Source of the DNA: Agrobacterium vitis
GTDB lineage: Bacteria > Pseudomonadota > Alphaproteobacteria > Rhizobiales > Rhizobiaceae
DNA length: 56,347 nt
Direction of reading: 5' to 3'
Assembly (NCBI RefSeq): GCF_014926405.1
Contig: NZ_JACXXJ020000006.1
Span: forward strand, 1-56,347
Both the position numbers and the translations under genes were made by a program. Below the pieces are notes generated by a model. The model made no database searches. It was not told where the DNA came from and saw only the letters and a list, made by a program, of their open reading frames with translations. This document shows, one piece after another, positions 28,492 to 36,571 of this stretch (positions within the stretch are counted from its first letter, which is position 1; the number at the start of each line of letters is the position of its first letter).

Positions 28492-29481
28492 TCAGGCGAG
28501 CCCCAGGCTTCTAAGCGTTGTCCGGAAGATCTGCGACTGCTCCTCCACAAACGAAGCAAACGCATCACCAGGGAGATAGAAATCGATCCAGCCCTGTCGT
28601 TCGATCTCCGCTTTCCAAGGGTCGCTCTTGATCATGGCATCGACGGTTGCGAGAAGATTTTCGCGTTGTTGTACGTTGATGCCCGGTGCACCGAGCAGCG
28701 CGCGCCATGTATAGAAAACGAGATCGACGCCTTGCGAACGGAGGGTCGGGGCAGTGATGCCAGTCTCATCTTTTCCGGCAGTAACGCCCAGGCAGCGTAC
28801 CTCACCGGACCGGACCTGTTCGGCGACCTCACCCCATGTCGATGATGCCATTGTGACATGTCCGCCAAGAAGGGCGGCCAAAATTTCTCCGCCGCCGGCA
28901 AAAGCCACATAGTTCAATCGCTTAGGATCGACACCGGCCGTTTTTGCGAACATGCCCGCAATCAGGTGATCGCCGCCGCCGATCGAGCCGCCTGCCCAGG
29001 AGATCGTCTCTGGCACCTTGCGGAACGCGGACATCAGATCACCAATGGTCTTGTATGGGGAACTCGCCGGCACGATCAAGGCATTGGCGGTCCCATAAAG
29101 ACGGGCGATCGGTGCTGCAGCAGAAATCTCGACTGGCGTCTTGTTGGCGATAATGGCGCTTACCATCGTGCTGCCAGAAACAAGCAGCGCGTCGTCGTGG
29201 CCGCGGTACTGCTCCAGAAACTTCATCAGTCCGACGGTGCCCCCGGCGCCCGGAATGTTTGTGATCTGGGCACTTCCGATGAGCCCCGATTCTGTCATGA
29301 CCCTTTCGCATACCCGTGCCGTTTCATCGTAGCCGCTGCCAGCGGCGGCAGGTGCGATGATGCGCAATCGTTTGATGCGAGGCGTTTGCGCCAGAGCAAG
29401 ATGCGGTGGAACCACAGCAAGCGCGGCAGCCGCAAAACCTGTTCCTGCGAGTGTTTTCAACAGTGTTCGACGCTCAATCAT
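28492..29481 (-). CDS. tctC: tripartite tricarboxylate transporter receptor (TctC), copy 2
   Basis: A 329-residue receptor, first gene of the minus-strand operon. Signal peptide MIERRTLLKTLAGTGFAAAA with ERR Tat-like motif and AQT cleavage, then LRIIAPAAAGSGYDETAR, TNIPGAGGTVGLMKF, SGSTMVSAIIANKTP and GGSIGGGDHLIAGM. The close similarity to copy 1 points to tandem duplication inside the operon. Having two receptors for one TctAB pore suggests a widened ligand range. Confidence 0.92.
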   Translation of the reverse strand: MIERRTLLKTLAGTGFAAAALAVVPPHLALAQTPRIKRLRIIAPAAAGSGYDETARVCERVMTESGLIGSAQITNIPGAGGTVGLMKFLEQYRGHDDALLVSGSTMVSAIIANKTPVEISAAAPIARLYGTANALIVPASSPYKTIGDLMSAFRKVPETISWAGGSIGGGDHLIAGMFAKTAGVDPKRLNYVAFAGGGEILAALLGGHVTMASSTWGEVAEQVRSGEVRCLGVTAGKDETGITAPTLRSQGVDLVFYTWRALLGAPGINVQQRENLLATVDAMIKSDPWKAEIERQGWIDFYLPGDAFASFVEEQSQIFRTTLRSLGLA

Positions 29482-29790
29482 GTGATCCTCTTTTGGCCGA
29501 ACAAGCAGCCGTTGGCGAAACGATTTGTGATGGCTCCAAAAATTACAGTTGCGTGACAGAAATATGAAGTTTAGATGACAGTATTTTTCAATAATGTACT
29601 TATAAATCTCTGTCTCAACGCCAGTATTTCATTCGGAAATAAATATCGAACGGTCAAACACAATTGACTTGTTAAGCCACCATATTTTCTTGTTGGCCAA
29701 ATCAGCCGGTGGCGAGCTATTTCACGTCGATATGAGGAGCGCCGGAAAGCTTGGTGTTATCCGTTCAGAATGATGTGAGGACGCTGGCAG
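29482..29790. promoter_or_regulatory. AT-rich divergent promoter region between tct and CaiB operons
   Basis: About 309 bases, distinctly AT-rich between 29560 and 29700, separate the receptor gene (minus) from the CoA-transferase gene (plus). No gene or perfect dyad stands out. Both operons probably start here and may share the GntR regulator encoded at 32700. Confidence 0.5.
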
Positions 29791-30987
29791 ATGCTGAAAC
29801 AGGAAAAAATGCCGCTTGAGGGCGTAAGGGTCTTGGACCTGACCCGTCTGGTTGCCGGCAACATGATGACACTTCAGTTCGGGGATCTCGGGGCCGACGT
29901 CGTCAAGGTCGAGCAACCGGGGCGGGGCGATCCGCTTCGCGCCTGGCGGCATGATGGCATGGATTTGTGGTGGCGAGAATACGGTCGCAACAAACGCAGT
30001 ATCTCCCTGGATTTCTCCATCCCGTCGGATCACGCGGCTCTACTCGCCTTGATCGATCGAACCGATATTCTCTGCGAGAATTTCATTCCGGGAGGCCTTT
30101 CCAAATGGAACTTGTCCCACGACATTCTGCTGGAGCGAAACCCGGGACTGGTCATTGTCAGCATCACCGGATGGGGGCAAACAGGTCCTTATGCATCCCG
30201 CCCGGGTTTCGGCACACTCGTTGAAGCGATGAGTGGGCTTGCGGCAATGACGGGGTTCCCGGATCGCCCTCCGACCATGCCACCGATCCCGATCGCCGAT
30301 ATGATCGCTGGCCTCTACGCAGCATTTTCGGCAATGGCGGCGCTGCGCCATCGCGATCTGACGGGACAGGGACAGGTCGTCGACATCTCGCTGCTCGAAC
30401 CCATCTTCTCGGTTCTCGGTCCTCTGGCTGCTGCTTACACACTCACCGGCAAGACACCGCAACGCCGCGGCAACCGGTCTCCAAACAATGCGCCACGCAA
30501 CACCTATCTGACCCGCGACGGCGAATGGATTGTGATATCGGTCTCCACACCGGCCATGGCCGAGAAGTTCCTCCGGGTCTTTGGTTTGGGTGATTTATTG
30601 AAAGATCCGAAGTTCTCGACGCATGAAGCGCGTGTCGAGAATGGTGACGAAATAGACGCGACCGTTACCATGAAGCTGGCGGAGCACGACCTCGCGGATC
30701 TCCTTGAGATTTTCGAGCGTGAAGGACTTGCCGGTGCGCCTGTTCTCGACGTTTCCCAACTTCTTGTAAATGCCCATGTGCGCGAACGTGGTGTCGTCGA
30801 AACGGTCGAAGACCCGGATTATGGCGCCTATCCCATGCACGCCGTCGTTCCGCGCTTTTCGTTGACACCCGGACGCATCCGCTCCGTTGGACCACGGCCG
30901 GATCAGGACCGGGCCGAAATCCTCGGAGAACTCAATCTTCCCGATAAGAAACCAGCAGACGAGATCAAACTGGCGAGGATAGCCTGA
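29791..30987 (+). CDS. CaiB/BaiF family (class III) CoA-transferase
   Basis: A 398-residue enzyme with MPLEGVRVLDLTRLVAGNMM, FGDLGADVVKVEQPGRGDPL, YGRNKRSISLDFS and the expected catalytic Asp in PIPIADMIAGLYA. It would put CoA on the imported tricarboxylate-like acid. Its stop overlaps the start of the citryl-CoA-lyase-like gene (TGATG), pointing to successive reactions. ATG 29809, preceded by AGGA, is an alternative start that matches the family N-terminus better. It is divergent from the receptor gene. Confidence 0.9.
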   Translation: MLKQEKMPLEGVRVLDLTRLVAGNMMTLQFGDLGADVVKVEQPGRGDPLRAWRHDGMDLWWREYGRNKRSISLDFSIPSDHAALLALIDRTDILCENFIPGGLSKWNLSHDILLERNPGLVIVSITGWGQTGPYASRPGFGTLVEAMSGLAAMTGFPDRPPTMPPIPIADMIAGLYAAFSAMAALRHRDLTGQGQVVDISLLEPIFSVLGPLAAAYTLTGKTPQRRGNRSPNNAPRNTYLTRDGEWIVISVSTPAMAEKFLRVFGLGDLLKDPKFSTHEARVENGDEIDATVTMKLAEHDLADLLEIFEREGLAGAPVLDVSQLLVNAHVRERGVVETVEDPDYGAYPMHAVVPRFSLTPGRIRSVGPRPDQDRAEILGELNLPDKKPADEIKLARIA

Positions 30988-31802
30988 TGATGAAAAGCGC
31001 GGAAGAACTGCAACATGCCGTCTGGCGCACGGCCATAACCGATTTCGGTGACGGGCGTATCAACATCCGTGGCGTCCCCATCGAAGAGTTGATGCATTGG
31101 GGCTCGTTCGGGGAGGTCGTTTTTTTGCTCTTTGCCGGAAGAAAACCGGACGTTGGCGAGGGACGTCTCTTCAACGCCATTCTGATCGCAGCTTCGGATC
31201 ATGGTCCGACATCGCCTTCCACATTGGCCGGTCGCGTGATCGCAAGTGGCAACAGGCGTGCACCAGAGGCTGCTGTTGCGGGTGGCCTGTTGGCGATCGG
31301 CGACGCGCATGGTGGTGCTGGCGAGGCCTCCATGGTGATGTTGTCCGAGGCCTTGCGAGCTGCAGACAACGTTGGCAATTTCGACGCAGCCGCTCTATCG
31401 ATTGTGAAGCGAGCCAAGGAACAAAAACGGCGCCTTCCGGGTCTCGGGCATCGGTTCCATGGTGCTGATCCTCGCGCTAACGCGCTTTTTTCCCAAGCAG
31501 AGGCCCAATCGGTTTCGGCCGGTCCCATTGCGATGATCAAAGCGATCGAACGCGCGCTGGAGACCGAGAGCGGGCGCCATCTGCCAATCAACGTCGATGG
31601 GGCTATCGCCGCTGTCTTGCTTGGTATGGGCTTCGAGCCACTCATCGCACGGCTCATTTTCATCATTGGGCGTTGTGCCGGTGTCGCAACCCATGTCCGC
31701 GAAGAGCTGGAGCGCGAAAAGCCGATGCGCATCCGGTTCCCCTACACCTATGACGGCCCGTCGCCACTTGAGTTGGATCGTCAAATCGAGGCTGCAGAAT
31801 GA
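30987..31802 (+). CDS. citryl-CoA lyase-like protein (short citrate synthase fold)
   Basis: A 271-residue citrate-synthase-fold protein of the shorter citryl-CoA lyase type. The catalytic set is intact: His108 in DAHGGAGEA, His155 in GLGHRFHGADPRA and Asp204 in NVDGAIAAVL. Such enzymes cleave citryl-CoA into acetyl-CoA and oxaloacetate. Between a CoA-transferase and a PEP-mutase-family gene, with four-base overlaps on both sides, it probably cleaves the CoA ester to acetyl-CoA plus a 3-substituted pyruvate. Substrate identity is inference. Confidence 0.87.
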   Translation: MMKSAEELQHAVWRTAITDFGDGRINIRGVPIEELMHWGSFGEVVFLLFAGRKPDVGEGRLFNAILIAASDHGPTSPSTLAGRVIASGNRRAPEAAVAGGLLAIGDAHGGAGEASMVMLSEALRAADNVGNFDAAALSIVKRAKEQKRRLPGLGHRFHGADPRANALFSQAEAQSVSAGPIAMIKAIERALETESGRHLPINVDGAIAAVLLGMGFEPLIARLIFIIGRCAGVATHVREELEREKPMRIRFPYTYDGPSPLELDRQIEAAE

Positions 31803-32716
31803 CATTACTCTCTCACCACATTCTTCCCGAAGAGCGACGACCAAAGCTTAAAGCGCTATTGGGACGGGGCCGCCCGCTCCGTTTTATGGAAACTCATAAT
31901 CCTCTTTCCGCGATCGTAGCACAGACCGCTTCTGCTTTAGCTTTGAACGGAGAAACAGCTCGCTTCGACGGGCTGTGGCTGTCTGGGTTCAGCATGGCCA
32001 CATCTCGCGGTTTGCCGGATATCGAGTTGGCCAAGTTCGAACGGCGGCTGGAGACCATCGAAGAGATTGCCGCCGCTACCGATCTGCCTCTTATCGCAGA
32101 TGGTGACACTGGTGGAGAGAGCCTGGCTTTTCAGCTGCTTTGCGCCCGCCTCGAAACAATCGGTGTGTCGGCAGTGGTGATCGAGGATAAAATGTTTCCT
32201 AAGCGAACGAGCCTCGCCGATGGCGTTCGCCATGCGCTCGAGGATCCCCACTTGTTTGTTTCGAAGATCGCCAACGCCAAAAGTAGCCTGAGGAGCACGG
32301 ACTTTATGATTTTCGCTCGTACTGAAGCGTTGATCGCAGGCGCGGGGATCGAGGAGGCATTGCGCCGCGCTGAAGTCTATCTGGAGTCGGCGGCAGACGG
32401 AATTCTCGTTCACTCTAAGGTGAATTCTGGAAAAGATGTCTTTGAATTTGCAACAAACTACCGCAGATTGTGCAGTGCAAAAGGCATCAGTAAGCCGCTC
32501 GTCGTCATACCGACCGCCTATCCGCAATTCTACGAGTGCGATCTGGCTGAGGTTGGGATCGATTTAGTGATTTATGGCAATCACCAGATCCGCGCGGCGC
32601 ACGCGGCGATGACGAATGTCTGTCAGCTGATTTTGCAGCACGAAAGAGCTCTTGAAGCTCAGGATTCCATTTCTACGGTCAGAGAGCTGATCGACGCCGT
32701 TGGAAGTGGCGAGTGA
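31799..32716 (+). CDS. PEP mutase/isocitrate lyase superfamily protein, phosphonopyruvate hydrolase-like
   Basis: A 305-residue paralogue of the PEP mutase at 21504: ETHNPLSAIVAQ, WLSGFSMATSRGLPD (Asp74), metal-site ADGDTGG (Asp101, Asp103), gating loop EDKMFPKRTSL (Glu129, Lys135, Thr137, Ser138), then FARTEALIAGAG and YGNHQIRAAHAAM. The PEP-mutase Asn is replaced by Thr; I recall that phosphonopyruvate hydrolase, which splits the C-P bond to pyruvate and phosphate, has Thr at this place. Its start overlaps the lyase stop by four bases. A carbon-substrate lyase or oxaloacetate decarboxylase remains possible. Confidence 0.82.
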   Translation: MTLLSHHILPEERRPKLKALLGRGRPLRFMETHNPLSAIVAQTASALALNGETARFDGLWLSGFSMATSRGLPDIELAKFERRLETIEEIAAATDLPLIADGDTGGESLAFQLLCARLETIGVSAVVIEDKMFPKRTSLADGVRHALEDPHLFVSKIANAKSSLRSTDFMIFARTEALIAGAGIEEALRRAEVYLESAADGILVHSKVNSGKDVFEFATNYRRLCSAKGISKPLVVIPTAYPQFYECDLAEVGIDLVIYGNHQIRAAHAAMTNVCQLILQHERALEAQDSISTVRELIDAVGSGE

Positions 32717-33419
32717 GGAAAAACGAGGGGATTTAACGCTCGTGAGAGAAAAGCACCCTTTACCACATGTCAGTGCTGACGAAAGCTTAGCTCCGGATCA
32801 TCCGGAGAAGTCGGCGCGGGTTTATATCTCGCTTCGAGATGACATCTATGCTCGACGGTGGAATGCGGGCAGCCAGTTCAATATTCAAACACTTGCAGAC
32901 GAACTCAAGATCAGCCGGACGCCAGTCCGCGAAGCGCTGATTAGGCTGTCTGTTGAGCAACTCGTGCAGTTCCGTCCAGGGAAGGGCTTTTTCGCAAAGG
33001 CTCGATCCAGCGATGAGGAGCGCAATGAAATTGATCTGCTATTCACCATCTTGAAGGGATTTATTCAGAAGGGTGTCGATCACTTCACTGGGGAAGGATT
33101 GCACCAGCCATCCTCCTTCCCGGGAGATAATTCTAATGCCCTTCTCAGGGTAATGTTTATGGAAAATATCTACGAACGAATTGTTGCTCCAACCGGAAAT
33201 CTAACTGCGACGCGCCTCGTTCGCGCCCTAATAGCCCGGACCACAACTGTTCGTAAGGAAATTATAAAAGACGAAGAGTTGGGCGACACGGTGTTTGCGC
33301 TCGCTCAAGAACTTGCGATTGAACTCGAATCGCAAAATCTGCGGCAAGCGCTGTTCCTTCTTGACAAAATTTCCGCAGTGAAAATCAATTTCATCACACC
33401 CTCGGCTCGGGTGGTTTAG
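32700..33419 (+). CDS. GntR-family transcriptional regulator
   Basis: The DNA-binding domain reads ARVYISLRDDIYARRWNAGS, then TLADELKISRTPVREALIRL, the standard GntR winged helix; the C-terminal part is an all-helical ligand domain of moderate similarity to FadR types. The longest frame begins at TTG 32700 inside the previous gene; GTG 32742 preceded by GAGGGG is an equally good start. Last gene of the CaiB operon and its probable regulator. Confidence 0.88.
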   Translation: MEVASEEKRGDLTLVREKHPLPHVSADESLAPDHPEKSARVYISLRDDIYARRWNAGSQFNIQTLADELKISRTPVREALIRLSVEQLVQFRPGKGFFAKARSSDEERNEIDLLFTILKGFIQKGVDHFTGEGLHQPSSFPGDNSNALLRVMFMENIYERIVAPTGNLTATRLVRALIARTTTVRKEIIKDEELGDTVFALAQELAIELESQNLRQALFLLDKISAVKINFITPSARVV

Positions 33420-33445
33420 GCTTTGTTTTGATTATGGAATGGCCC

Positions 33446-34258
33446 GGGTATCGCCAAGTTGTTTGACCCCGGCATTTTGGGTATCGAGACGGAATGAAAT
33501 TACCGAGCTCATTTCCCCGCCTGAAGGGGTTTCGTTTTCCGCGTGAGGATGTCGCCAACGCAGTGTGGGTGTATCACCGGTTTGCTCTCAGCACAGCGGA
33601 TGTGGAAGACCTTCTTGGCGGGTGTGGCGTAATTGTCAGCCGGGAAACCGTTCGTCTTTGGATCAATCGCTTTGGCCGTCATTTTGCCGACTGCATTCGC
33701 AGGAACCGACCAAAGCCAAACGACAAGTGGCACATCAATGAGGCTGTCATCACGATCGGCGGAAAGAAATCCTGGCTCTGGCGGGCAATTGACGCAGACG
33801 GCGATGTTCTCGACATTCTGGTTCAGACTCGCCGTAACACCAAGGCTGCCAAGCGTTTTCTCTCCAGGCTGGTTAAGCAATTTGGTGAACCGCGTGTCGT
33901 CGTGACGGACGAGCTGCGCAGCTACATCAAGCCGATACAAAACCTGGCACCAGATGCTGATCATCGGGCTCATAAAGGCCTGAACAACAGAATTGAAAAC
34001 TCACACCGCCAGACGAGGAAGCGAGAGAAAATCATGGGGCGGTTCAAATCGCCTCGTCAAGCGCAACGCCTCCTGTCAGCCCACGATCAGATAAACACCA
34101 TCTTTCGCCCTCGCCGATACAACCGCTCAGCTCTCTCATATTGCCACGCAAGGGCAGATGCCTTCTGCCTGTGGACCGATTATACTGCAGAAATGGTAGC
34201 TTGAAATACCGCCCGCCTCGCCGCCTCGAAACCAAAGGCGAACAACTTGGCAATACCC
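33446..34258 (+). mobile_element. IS6-family element (second type), complete with terminal inverted repeats
   Basis: 813 bases. The left end GGGTATCGCCAAGTTGTTT and the complement of the right end GGGTATTGCCAAGTTGTT match with one difference. These ends differ from the GGCA-type ends of the other copies, so this is a separate lineage. No 8-base target duplication is seen (AATGGCCC versus TTATCGGA). It lies directly after the GntR gene. Confidence 0.85.
33494..34204 (+). CDS. IS6-family transposase with Asn in place of first catalytic Asp
   Basis: A 236-residue open frame, full length for the family: FRFPREDVANAVWVYHRFAL, VSRETVRLWINRFGRHFAD, then the catalytic region. The expected WHxDE is KWHINEAVI, with Asn (codon AAT) at the first catalytic Asp. 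The second Asp (VVTDELRSY) and the Glu (NNRIENSHR) are present. A single GAT-to-AAT change would explain it. The enzyme is probably inactive although the frame is intact. Confidence 0.85.
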   Translation: MKLPSSFPRLKGFRFPREDVANAVWVYHRFALSTADVEDLLGGCGVIVSRETVRLWINRFGRHFADCIRRNRPKPNDKWHINEAVITIGGKKSWLWRAIDADGDVLDILVQTRRNTKAAKRFLSRLVKQFGEPRVVVTDELRSYIKPIQNLAPDADHRAHKGLNNRIENSHRQTRKREKIMGRFKSPRQAQRLLSAHDQINTIFRPRRYNRSALSYCHARADAFCLWTDYTAEMVA

Positions 34259-34420
34259 TTATCGGAAATAACGCTCTAGCATGAAGCGGAAGTGCCAACG
34301 GCGCGGCGCCGGGCCCCTTGCGTGTCATATCGAGACGAAGTTCAACAGATCCGCGTCTTTCAAACTGCTTATAGGCATTAGGGGATGAGGACGAAAACTT
34401 GGACTACCAGGGGGTAGTTC

Positions 34421-34531
34421 ATGTATTCCTATGAAGACAGGATCCGAGCGCTCGAGCTCTACATCAAGCTGGGCAAACGTGTCAGGGCAACCATTCGTCA
34501 GATGGGTTACCCAACCAAGAATGCCCTGAAG
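34421..34531 (+). pseudogene. IS3-family transposase OrfA fragment, cut by IS6 element
   Basis: Reads MYSYEDRIRALELYIKLGKR then ATIRQMGYPTKNALKG, the N-terminus of an IS3-family OrfA helix-turn-helix protein. After 37 codons it meets the IS6 left end at 34532. A second, longer remnant of the same IS sits at 53022. Between 34259 and 34420 there is no gene, only the sequence leading to this IS3 end. Confidence 0.75.
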
Positions 34532-35356
34532 GGCATCGTAACGTTAACCGAACATCGAGCAAAATGTGGGATCTGGCTGGATGACCAGATTTACCCGTGA
34601 TCCTCTTTATCGCCGACATCGATTTCCAGCGGAAGTTATCGCCCATGCCGTTTGGCTATATTTCCGGTTTCCGCTTTCCGCTCAGCCTGCGGATGGTTGA
34701 GGATCTGCTAGCAGCGCGTGGCATCATCGTCTCTCATCAGACCGTTTGACTTTGGGCCGAGAAGTTCGGCAGACACTTCGCCAAGGACATCCGCAAGCGA
34801 TCTGCGGGCAAGCTCGGGGACAAATGGCACCTTGATGACGTAGTTATCACCATCGGTGGAAAGAAGCACTGGCTTTGGCGCGCCGTTGATCAGGACGGCT
34901 TTGTTCTCGACGTGCTGGTGCAAAGCCGTCGCAACGCCAAGGCGGCAAAGCGTTTGATGCGCAAGCTCCTCAAAGCGCAAGGCCGCGCGCCGCGTGTAAT
35001 GATCACTGACAAGCTACGCTCCTATGGCGCGGCAAAACGGGAGATCATGCCCGGCATCGAACACCGTTCTCATAAGGGACTGAACAATCGAGCGGAGAAC
35101 TCCCATCAGCCCGTCCGACGAAGGGAGAGGATCATGAAGCGCTTCAAGTCGGCGCGACATCTTCAGTGTTTCGCGTCCATCCGCGACCCGATCGCAAACC
35201 TCTTCAACCTTCCCCGCCACGATCTTCCATCCAACCATCATCGCGAACTGCGAACAGCAGCCTTGGATATTTGGCGAGACGTCGCTCGCCTTCAAGCTGT
35301 CTGATCGAAGCAAATATCGCGCTTCCTTGGAATTGGCACGTTAACTTTACGATGCC
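34532..35356 (+). mobile_element. IS6-family element, degenerate copy
   Basis: 825 bases with ends GGCATCGTAACGTTAACC and, on the complement, GGCATCGTAAAGTTAACG. It is inserted in the IS3 OrfA fragment. Flanks CCCTGAAG and GGACAATC are not a target duplication, so the right flank was probably brought in by recombination between IS copies. Confidence 0.85.
34581..35304 (+). pseudogene. IS6-family transposase, frameshift and nonsense mutation
   Basis: Starts MTRFTRDPLYRRHRFPAEVI. A 7-base duplication (TTTCCGC) near 34675 shifts the frame, and a TGA replaces the Arg codon of HQTVRLWAE near 34747. The C-terminal half, from LDVLVQSRRNAKAAKRLMRK to the end, is open with the second Asp and the Glu. 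Not functional. Confidence 0.85.
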
Positions 35357-35437
35357 GGACAATCAGCTCGTGTCCCTGGTCTGCGGATGATGATCGCCTC
35401 CCGTAAGAATTCGAAAATTCTTGTTCAAACTTCCCGA

Positions 35438-35845
35438 CTAGAAGGCTCGACCCATTTTCTCATCATTTTCAATTCGTGTGACACAGCCCGTGATCTTAGC
35501 AAGCAGGATGTCGAAATCAATCGGCTTGGTTAGGTAGTCAGCGGCTCCGCTCTGAAGGCCAGCAATCATATTGTCCCTGTCGGCGAGCGCGGTTAGGAAA
35601 ATGAACGGGACATTGGAAAACTCGGGATGGTTGATCTGGATCTCCGCCATCACCTGATGCCCGTCCATTTCCGGCATCGTAATATCGCAAATAACGATGT
35701 CGGGCCATTTTGTCAGGATCACTTCCAGACCCTCCCTTCCGTTGCTGGCCTGCAACGTCTTAAAGCCGGCATCCTCCAGTTCTTCCACCACCAGAGTGCG
35801 GATCGCGTCCTCGTCTTCGATGCATAGGATAGTAATCTTGCTCAT
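35438..35845 (-). CDS. CheY-like response regulator (receiver only)
   Basis: A 135-residue receiver domain: ITILCIEDEDAIRTLVVEEL with the acidic pair, phosphoacceptor Asp in PDIVICDITMPEMDGHQV, Thr in FIFLTALAD, and the Lys in DYLTKPIDFD. No output domain. It follows the histidine kinase gene by 14 bases on the same strand and would be its partner. Its kinase is now truncated by an IS. Confidence 0.9.
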   Translation of the reverse strand: MSKITILCIEDEDAIRTLVVEELEDAGFKTLQASNGREGLEVILTKWPDIVICDITMPEMDGHQVMAEIQINHPEFSNVPFIFLTALADRDNMIAGLQSGAADYLTKPIDFDILLAKITGCVTRIENDEKMGRAF

Positions 35846-35859
35846 GCTGAATTCCCGCC

Positions 35860-36571
35860 TCAGGCGGCCTCTGTTTTGTGGATGTCTGATGTGATCTTTT
35901 CGGTTGCGGCAAATGGGAGGCTGATGGTGAAGATCGATCCCTGGCCTTTTTCACTTGTGACCGAAAGCGTACCCCGGTGAAGTTCGACGATCTGCTGCAC
36001 CAGGCTGAGCCCGATACCCGTCCCGGCTATGCCGGTGGACGTGCGAGCCCGAAAGTAGCGCTGGAACATTTTCGGCAGGTCGTCGGCGTCGATCCCGATG
36101 CCCCGGTCCCTGACAGATACATGAACGCTGCCGTTCTCCTGCCATCCCCGAACGTCGATCTCGGGTGAATTGGGTGCATATTTGACTGCGTTGGAGAGAA
36201 GGTTCGTAACGACCTGCTGCAGCGCAGACCGATCAGCCGAGATCATCGCCGGTAAATGCTCGAGATCCAGATTGAAGCGATGGCTGGGGGTGATATCGCG
36301 TTGGCTTGCGGCGCAAAGGCGGATCAGGTCGGCAATGGCGCAAGGTTCCGGCCGGATGTCGATCATGCCATGGTCGAGCCGGCCGACAGCGAGGATGCTT
36401 TCCATCAGGTCAACCATGCGCGATACCGAGCCACGGATCTGGCCGACCTTTTCGCCAACAAATTCTGGCGTGACCTCGCTCTTGCGCCGCATCAGGCGCT
36501 GCGCCGCCCCGTCTATGATGGCCAGCGGCGTGCGGAACTCATGTGACGCCATGGCCACGAACTGGCGCTGC
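35860..36571 (-). pseudogene. sensor histidine kinase, N-terminus removed by IS6 element
   Basis: About 237 codons remain, carrying a complete transmitter: the H-box FVAMASHEFRTPLAIID, the N-box (VVTNLLSNAVKYAPN), and G-boxes (DRGIGIDADDLPK, GTGIGLSLVQQIV). All sensing and membrane parts are gone. The frame continues without a stop through the IS end to a possible start at 36645, so a fusion of about 25 IS-coded residues plus the kinase core could be made. Whether it is expressed is unknown. Confidence 0.85.

Noticed and set aside
33438..34266. 8-base target-site duplications around IS6 copies
   Set aside because: For the copies at 33446, 34532, 36572, 37527, 38484 and 53282 I compared the flanking octamers, and none match within or between elements.
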